NCBI RefSeq assembly: GCF_029223525.1 | Contig: NZ_JARHTQ010000002.1 | Span: forward strand, 310,001-374,000 | Reading direction: 5' to 3' | DNA length: 64,000 nucleotides | Origin: Streptantibioticus ferralitis | Lineage (GTDB): Bacteria > Actinomycetota > Actinomycetes > Streptomycetales > Streptomycetaceae | Part shown: in pieces, positions 59,761 through 64,000 of the stretch | How the letters are laid out: each line of letters opens with the position of its first letter | How positions within the stretch are numbered: the first letter of the stretch is position 1 | Translations under genes and position numbers: made by a program | Notes under the pieces: model-generated | What the model was told of the DNA's origin: nothing | Database searches by the model: none | Seen by the model: the letters and a program-made list of their open reading frames with translations, nothing else

Positions 59761-60755
59761 GCACCGTGGTGCCAGGCGAAGGGATCCGGCGGTATCGCGC
59801 CGATGCCCTGCGGATCCTTGCCCTGGCCGCCGTCTACTACGGCGGTGGCGAGCTGGGGCTGATCGCACAGCAGGTGCGCGGCCAGGTCACGCCGCTGTGG
59901 CCGCCGACCGGTATCGCGTTGGCCGCGCTGCTCCTGTTCGGCCTGCGGATCTGGCCGGGGATCGCGCTGGGCGCCTTTCTGGTCAATGTCGCGATCGGGC
60001 CGTCGGCGCCAGCGGTCCTGGGGATCGTCGCGGGGAACACGTTGGCCCCGGTCTGCTCGTATCTGCTGCTGCGGCGTGCCGGGTTCCGCGCCGAAGTGGA
60101 CCGGCTGCAAGACGCCCTCGCGCTCGTCTTCCTCGGCGCGCTGCTCGGGATGATGGTCAGTGCCACCGTGGGCAGCGGTGTGCTGGCGCTCGCGGGTGTC
60201 CTGCCCGCCCGTGGCTTCTGGCCGACGTGGTCGGTGTGGTGGACGGGCGACGCGATGGGGGTGCTGGTGGTCACGCCGGTGCTGCTCGTGCTGCGCAGGG
60301 CCCGGTGGCCGCGCGGCGTCCCGCTGTCCCGCTGGGTGGAGGCGTTGCTGCTGGTGGTGGCCACGCCACTGGTCGCGTTCGTTGCGACCCGAACCTCGTC
60401 GCTGCTCTTCCTGGCCTTCCCGATCGTGCTGTGGGCCGCGTTCCGCTTCCAGCGGGCGGGCGCCGCCCCGTGCGCCTTGGCCATCTCGACGATCGCGATC
60501 TCCGCGGCCGCCAGCTGGGTGGGTCCGTTCGCCCATCACGATCTGTTCCACAACATGGTCACCGTCCAGGCGTTCAACGGCGCGGTGGCCCTGACCGCCC
60601 TGCTGATCTCGGCGACCATCACCCAGCGCAACAAGACGCACGAACAGATCACCCGGCTGTACACGCAGTTCTCCGAAGTGATGGCGCAGCTCGATCCGGG
60701 CGAGATGTACCGGCTGTCACGCCCTGAGGACCGCACCGAGGGCGACAGTTCCTAG
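59757..60755 (+). CDS. stand-alone MASE1 sensor-domain membrane protein
   Basis: A 332-residue membrane protein with eight or more helices forming a MASE1 domain (LALAAVYYGGGELGLI, LWPPTGIALAALLLFGLRIWPGIALGAF, and GFWPTWSVWWTGDAMGVLVVTPVLL). MASE1 normally precedes a GGDEF, kinase or phosphatase module. Here only a short helical tail (THEQITRLYTQFSEVMAQLD) follows and the protein ends. It may sense a signal and act through a partner, or be a truncated kinase; the tail ends cleanly and no fragment follows. Confidence 0.82.
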   Translation: MSTVVPGEGIRRYRADALRILALAAVYYGGGELGLIAQQVRGQVTPLWPPTGIALAALLLFGLRIWPGIALGAFLVNVAIGPSAPAVLGIVAGNTLAPVCSYLLLRRAGFRAEVDRLQDALALVFLGALLGMMVSATVGSGVLALAGVLPARGFWPTWSVWWTGDAMGVLVVTPVLLVLRRARWPRGVPLSRWVEALLLVVATPLVAFVATRTSSLLFLAFPIVLWAAFRFQRAGAAPCALAISTIAISAAASWVGPFAHHDLFHNMVTVQAFNGAVALTALLISATITQRNKTHEQITRLYTQFSEVMAQLDPGEMYRLSRPEDRTEGDSS

Positions 60756-60965
60756 AACGTCTTCTCCGCGCAACGTGGTCCATGCGACGAGTCCGGCGTC
60801 GGGCGGGGCTTCCCACCGAGGGCGAACCGCATGCTCCAGGTGCTGCACCCCGCTGTGCCTCCCAGGACTGGAATTCCAGGTCGAGGCGGCGGTGCGCGCC
60901 GCCCCGTGGTGGGGCTGACGGCACGGTGATGGCAAGCCGAATCATCAGAAGAAAGGGCAAATGCC

Positions 60966-62294
60966 GTGAGGAACCGGAGCCGCTGCCAAGCCGTCGCCCG
61001 CACCACCATCGCGAGCGGGCCCCCACGCCCCCGGCGTGCCACGAAGGCCCTGGTCGCCGTAGGCACCGCGGCGGCCCTCGCCGTGGCCGCGGGCGGCTGT
61101 TCCTCCGGCGCCTCCACACCCGCCCCGGGCGCCACGAGATCCTCCGGACACCCCAGCGCCGCGACCCCGGACGTGCGGGTCACCGACCACACCTACCAGG
61201 TTCCGCGGCCGTTGCCGCCCGGCGCCCCCGGCGCGCTGATCGCCGCCACTGACCACGGGCCGGACCGCCTTGTCGGCTCCGCGCGCCGCTGGACGGTGCT
61301 GTACCACTCGGTCAACGCCCATCACGCGGACGTCCCGGTGAGCGGCACCGTGCTCGTCCCGCAGGGCACCCCGCCGCCCGGCGGCTGGCCGGTGGTGTCC
61401 TGGGGGCACGGCACCACCGGCGTCGCGGACAGCTGTGCGCCGTCGCAGACACCGAACCTGGGCTTCAACGAATACGCCCAGGAGCTGCGCGCCTTCGTAC
61501 GGGCCGGCTACGCGGTCGCCGCGTCGGACTACCCGGGGCTCGGCACACCCGGTATGCACACCTATCTGGTCGGCGCCGACGAAGGCAACGCCGTCGTCGA
61601 CATCGTCACCGCCGCACGCCAGTTGGCGCCGACGCTGGCGCCGACATGGTTCGCCGTCGGGCACTCACAAGGCGGCCAGGCCGCCCTCTTCGCCGCCAAC
61701 GCGGCGCACCGGTCGGCCGGTCTGCACCTCGGCGGCACGGTCGCCATCGCACCGGCCAGCCACCTCGAATCCATGCTGCCCGGCGTCATCGCCTCACACC
61801 AGTCCTCCGAGCTGTCCTTCGCCCTGTACTCGCTGGCCGGGTTGAGCGCCACGGATCCGTCGGTCAACCTCCGCTCGCTGCTCGGGGCTTCGGCCGCCAG
61901 GACCGCCGCACGGGTGCTGGCCCAGTGCCTCAAGGCGGGGTACACGACGCTGAGCGATGTCACCACCGAGCAGACCCTGCCGCTGAGCGGCGAACAGCTC
62001 CGCCGGGTGGGCAGCGAGATGGGTGCGTACGGTGACCCTGACCGCACCGCGATCCACGGTCCGGTGCTGGTCATCCAAGGCGGGGCCGACCAGGACGTAC
62101 CGCCGCAGTGGACCTCGGCCGTGGTCCACAACCTGCGGTCGCTCGGTTCGCCCGCGGTCGTCGAGCGCACCTATCCGGGCCTCGACCACGACCAGGTGCT
62201 CGGGCAGTCCGTCTGCGACCTGCTGACGTTCCTCGGCAGCCATGGAGGACGCTCCGCGGCCAACTGCGCCCCGTTCCAGACCGGCGTCGGCTGA
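60966..62294 (+). CDS. secretory lipase-family lipoprotein
   Basis: A 442-residue exported lipase. GTG 60966 starts a long basic leader and signal ending in the lipobox AAGGCSSGA, so it is probably a lipoprotein. The alpha/beta catalytic region includes VVSWGHGTTGV, ASDYPGLGTPG, the nucleophile AVGHSQGGQAALF, a late VIQGGADQDVPP aspartate and the histidine in LDHDQVLGQS. It belongs to the fungal-type LIP family found also in actinomycetes; likely acts on triglycerides or ester polymers outside the cell. Confidence 0.87.
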   Translation: MRNRSRCQAVARTTIASGPPRPRRATKALVAVGTAAALAVAAGGCSSGASTPAPGATRSSGHPSAATPDVRVTDHTYQVPRPLPPGAPGALIAATDHGPDRLVGSARRWTVLYHSVNAHHADVPVSGTVLVPQGTPPPGGWPVVSWGHGTTGVADSCAPSQTPNLGFNEYAQELRAFVRAGYAVAASDYPGLGTPGMHTYLVGADEGNAVVDIVTAARQLAPTLAPTWFAVGHSQGGQAALFAANAAHRSAGLHLGGTVAIAPASHLESMLPGVIASHQSSELSFALYSLAGLSATDPSVNLRSLLGASAARTAARVLAQCLKAGYTTLSDVTTEQTLPLSGEQLRRVGSEMGAYGDPDRTAIHGPVLVIQGGADQDVPPQWTSAVVHNLRSLGSPAVVERTYPGLDHDQVLGQSVCDLLTFLGSHGGRSAANCAPFQTGVG

Positions 62295-62303
62295 GGCCGG
62301 GGC

Positions 62304-62340
62304 GGCGCGGCGGATCTTCGGCGCCCTCGACCGCCGCGCC
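62304..62340. terminator. terminator after the lipase gene
   Basis: GGCGCGGCGG and CCGCCGCGCC form a perfect 10-base-pair stem with a 17-base loop, 9 bases after the stop. Confidence 0.65.
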
Positions 62341-62366
62341 GTGCGGGTCGGCCCCGAGCGGTGCGG

Positions 62367-62816
62367 TCAGCCTGCGGCCGGTCGCGGCCGAGGGAGCGGG
62401 ATGTGCTTCGTGCGATGCGCCATGGGCCGCTTCCTGGCCTGCTTCAGGGTGCTGCGCAGGCATTCCTCGACCAGCTTGACCTGCTCCAGCATCGCTCGCG
62501 CCCAGTCCCGCTCGTGGGTGTACAGCTCCGAGGCGGCCTCGCGGATCGACAGCGACTCGGTCAGGCCGCGCAGTCCCGTCTGCATGGCGTGGACATCCGC
62601 TTCCAGCCACAGTCGTACCATCGACGCCAGCTCCACCGGGTGGCGGTGCAGCGACTCCTCGTGCCACCAGCGTGCCGGAGCAAGGTCGAACAGCCAGTTC
62701 TTGGCCGACTGCTCAAACCCCGGTGAGCCCGGCGGGCGCACCGAGCCCGGCCAGTTCGCGGGCGGTCGCTCGTGCGGGTAGGGGGACGAATCCGGGTGCG
62801 GAGTGGAACGTGCCAT
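62367..62816 (-). CDS. conserved actinomycete hypothetical protein
   Basis: A 149-residue soluble protein. The conserved centre NWLFDLAPARWWHEESLHRHPVELASMVRLWLEADVHAMQTGLRGL lies at residues 40-84, then a helical HERDWARAMLEQVKLVEECL and a basic C-terminus. I know the pattern as a family of about 150 residues widespread in streptomycetes without an assigned function. It has no signal peptide. It is convergent with the lipase gene across a terminator. Confidence 0.75.
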   Translation of the reverse strand: MARSTPHPDSSPYPHERPPANWPGSVRPPGSPGFEQSAKNWLFDLAPARWWHEESLHRHPVELASMVRLWLEADVHAMQTGLRGLTESLSIREAASELYTHERDWARAMLEQVKLVEECLRSTLKQARKRPMAHRTKHIPLPRPRPAAG

Positions 62817-63016
62817 GTTGCGCTCCCTGGTTGATCACCTCATTGGCGAGGCTGTTTACGGATTACGCCGGGGGACGAGGAGCGGTGGGGGTGGTGTGGG
62901 CCGGGGGCTCCTCGCGCACTGGGACCAGGATCTCCAGCAGCTAATTGTCAGCGAACGATATCTACTCACTGGTATGCGCACAAGGTTCCGAATTGCCAGC
63001 ACTGGCGCGAGAGGGC

Positions 63017-64000
63017 TCAGCGCGCCGCGGGGGTGGCCGCGAGTGTCTCCACCGAGGCTGCGACCGCGGCGGGGTCGGAGATCATGGTGAGGTGGCGGCC
63101 CCCGGGGATGATGGTGGGTGCCGGAGCGCCGATGCGTACGGCGGTCTGGGCCGGTGTCTGACGGCTGAAGACGTCGTCCTGCGCGCCGAAGACCACTGCC
63201 TTGGGCAGGTGCACATCGCGCAGCCGGGCCAACTGGTCAGCGGGCAGGCCGGGTACGCCGTCGCCGAGCATGCTCCACAGGCCCCCTTCGGCGCCGGACA
63301 CCTGGTAGGGCCGCCGCCATACGTCCACGCCCCTGCTGTCCAGCGCCGGGCACCCGGGCCCGCACCGCGAGTTGTACAGCCCGCGGATCAGCGAGTCGGA
63401 GCTGAGTCCGAGCCGCAGCAGGCTGGTGCGGTACGGATCGAGCAACACGTAACGGAACGCGGGCGGCGATCCGGCGCCGGTGTCGAGGGCGTCGCCGTCG
63501 AGGAGCATCAACCCGCCGATGCGTCCGGGCGCGCGCAACGCTGCCTTCGCCACCATGGCGGCCCCGCTGGAGTGGCCCACCAGCAGCGGACGACGGCCCG
63601 GACCGCCCAGATGCATCGCGTCCAGGAAGCCGAGGAGTTGTCGGGTGAGGTGGTCGACCGTGTACGGGCCGCGCCGTTGGCTGTAGCCGTCGCCGGTGAG
63701 GTCGAGGGCGTACACCCGGTGGTGGCGGGCGAGCAGCGGGGCGAGCCGCGACCAGGTGTCGACCGATTCGAAGGCGCCGTGCACCAGGACGATCGGGCTA
63801 CCGGTGTTCCCCCATGCCTGGTAGCGGGTGCGGACGTCGGCCGCCTGCACGTAGCTGAGCCCAGAAGGCGGTGCGGCCCGCTCGGCCGTGGCGGCGTTGT
63901 ACGCGAACGACGCCAGGGTCACCGCGACCAGTAGCCCGGCACAGGTCAGGGCTATGCGCCGGGTCCACCGCGCCAGCCGGGAGGGGGCGGCGGAGCGGGG
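63017..64000 (-). CDS. alpha/beta hydrolase with N-terminal membrane anchor, 5' partial
   Basis: The minus-strand frame is open to the right edge of the window, so the N-terminus is missing. What is present (about 328 residues) has a hydrophobic segment (ALTCAGLLVAVTLASFAY, probably a membrane anchor or signal) and an alpha/beta hydrolase: VLVHGAFESVDTW oxyanion region, nucleophile GHSSGAAM, acid in VFGAQDDVF and histidine in IPGGRHLTM. A GTG at 63922 would cut into the hydrophobic helix, so the gene should start outside the window. Substrate unknown. Confidence 0.85.
   Translation of the reverse strand, partial: PRSAAPSRLARWTRRIALTCAGLLVAVTLASFAYNAATAERAAPPSGLSYVQAADVRTRYQAWGNTGSPIVLVHGAFESVDTWSRLAPLLARHHRVYALDLTGDGYSQRRGPYTVDHLTRQLLGFLDAMHLGGPGRRPLLVGHSSGAAMVAKAALRAPGRIGGLMLLDGDALDTGAGSPPAFRYVLLDPYRTSLLRLGLSSDSLIRGLYNSRCGPGCPALDSRGVDVWRRPYQVSGAEGGLWSMLGDGVPGLPADQLARLRDVHLPKAVVFGAQDDVFSRQTPAQTAVRIGAPAPTIIPGGRHLTMISDPAAVAASVETLAATPAAR

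Noticed and set aside
1-64000. tRNA genes, CRISPR arrays, insertion sequences, integrases or attachment sites
   Set aside because: I looked for cloverleaf patterns, regularly spaced repeats, transposase motifs and flanking duplications and found none I could support.

Overview
The window is a 64 kb piece of very GC-rich chromosome. Dense GTG starts, stop-start overlaps of the GTGA and ATGA type, many Tat or Sec secreted proteins, two cytochrome P450s, an Rpf-type protein behind a c-di-AMP riboswitch, a VIT1-like transporter and an actinobacterial high-affinity [NiFe] hydrogenase all point to a Streptomycetaceae actinomycete (Streptomyces or a close relative). I saw no rRNA, tRNA, insertion sequence, integrase or CRISPR array.

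1-12.4 kb: a tightly packed plus-strand operon for a group 1h/5 [NiFe] hydrogenase. The order is hhyS (5' end missing), hhyL, four hydrogenase-associated proteins of unknown role, the maturation protease, a 34-residue peptide, then hypA-B-F-C-D-E. Eight junctions are four-base overlaps and hypD-hypE overlap by eight bases. A perfect GNRA-loop hairpin separates hypE from a convergent qcrC-qcrA-qcrB operon (12.5-16.0 kb) for a cytochrome bc1 complex that lacks the usual ctaE neighbour. Together these could carry electrons from atmospheric H2 through menaquinone to a cytochrome c.

16-34.6 kb: mostly ordinary accessory genes, several in neat regulator/target pairs. They include a DUF4360 secreted protein, a VIT1-like transporter and P450, a threonine-synthase-like enzyme, a DMT exporter with divergent MocR regulator, the riboswitch-Rpf unit, a dGTPase, a truncated GAF protein, a deaminase, a hydrolase-P450 pair, and a PucR regulator divergent from a metallo-beta-lactamase enzyme with three CTGTGA half-sites between them.

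34.8-50 kb: a patchwork with clear gene decay. Remnants include a truncated methyltransferase, a SpoIIE-like fragment, a frameshifted ketosynthase C-terminus, a fructosamine-kinase C-terminus and a broken GNAT gene. Between them lie intact genes: a 1075-residue TolB/amidohydrolase fusion, polysaccharide deacetylase, DUF4232, DUF429, an SLT-domain protein with a Crp-like site, a possible membrane terpene cyclase, an AAA ATPase and an APC permease.

50.0-53.7 kb: the most interesting unit, a four-gene operon of a cysteine-rich protein with repeated C-x5-C motifs, a DUF692 multinuclear iron oxidative enzyme (MNIO), its DUF2063 partner and a large ferritin-like protein. This looks like an actinobacterial relative of the bufferin/methanobactin type of peptide modification.

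53.7-64 kb: an ACC-synthase-like PLP enzyme, CorA, a leaderless self-regulated ArsR-SRPBCC fusion, BenE with a divergent XRE-cupin regulator, a stand-alone MASE1 sensor domain, a secreted lipase, a conserved hypothetical protein and an alpha/beta hydrolase running off the right edge.
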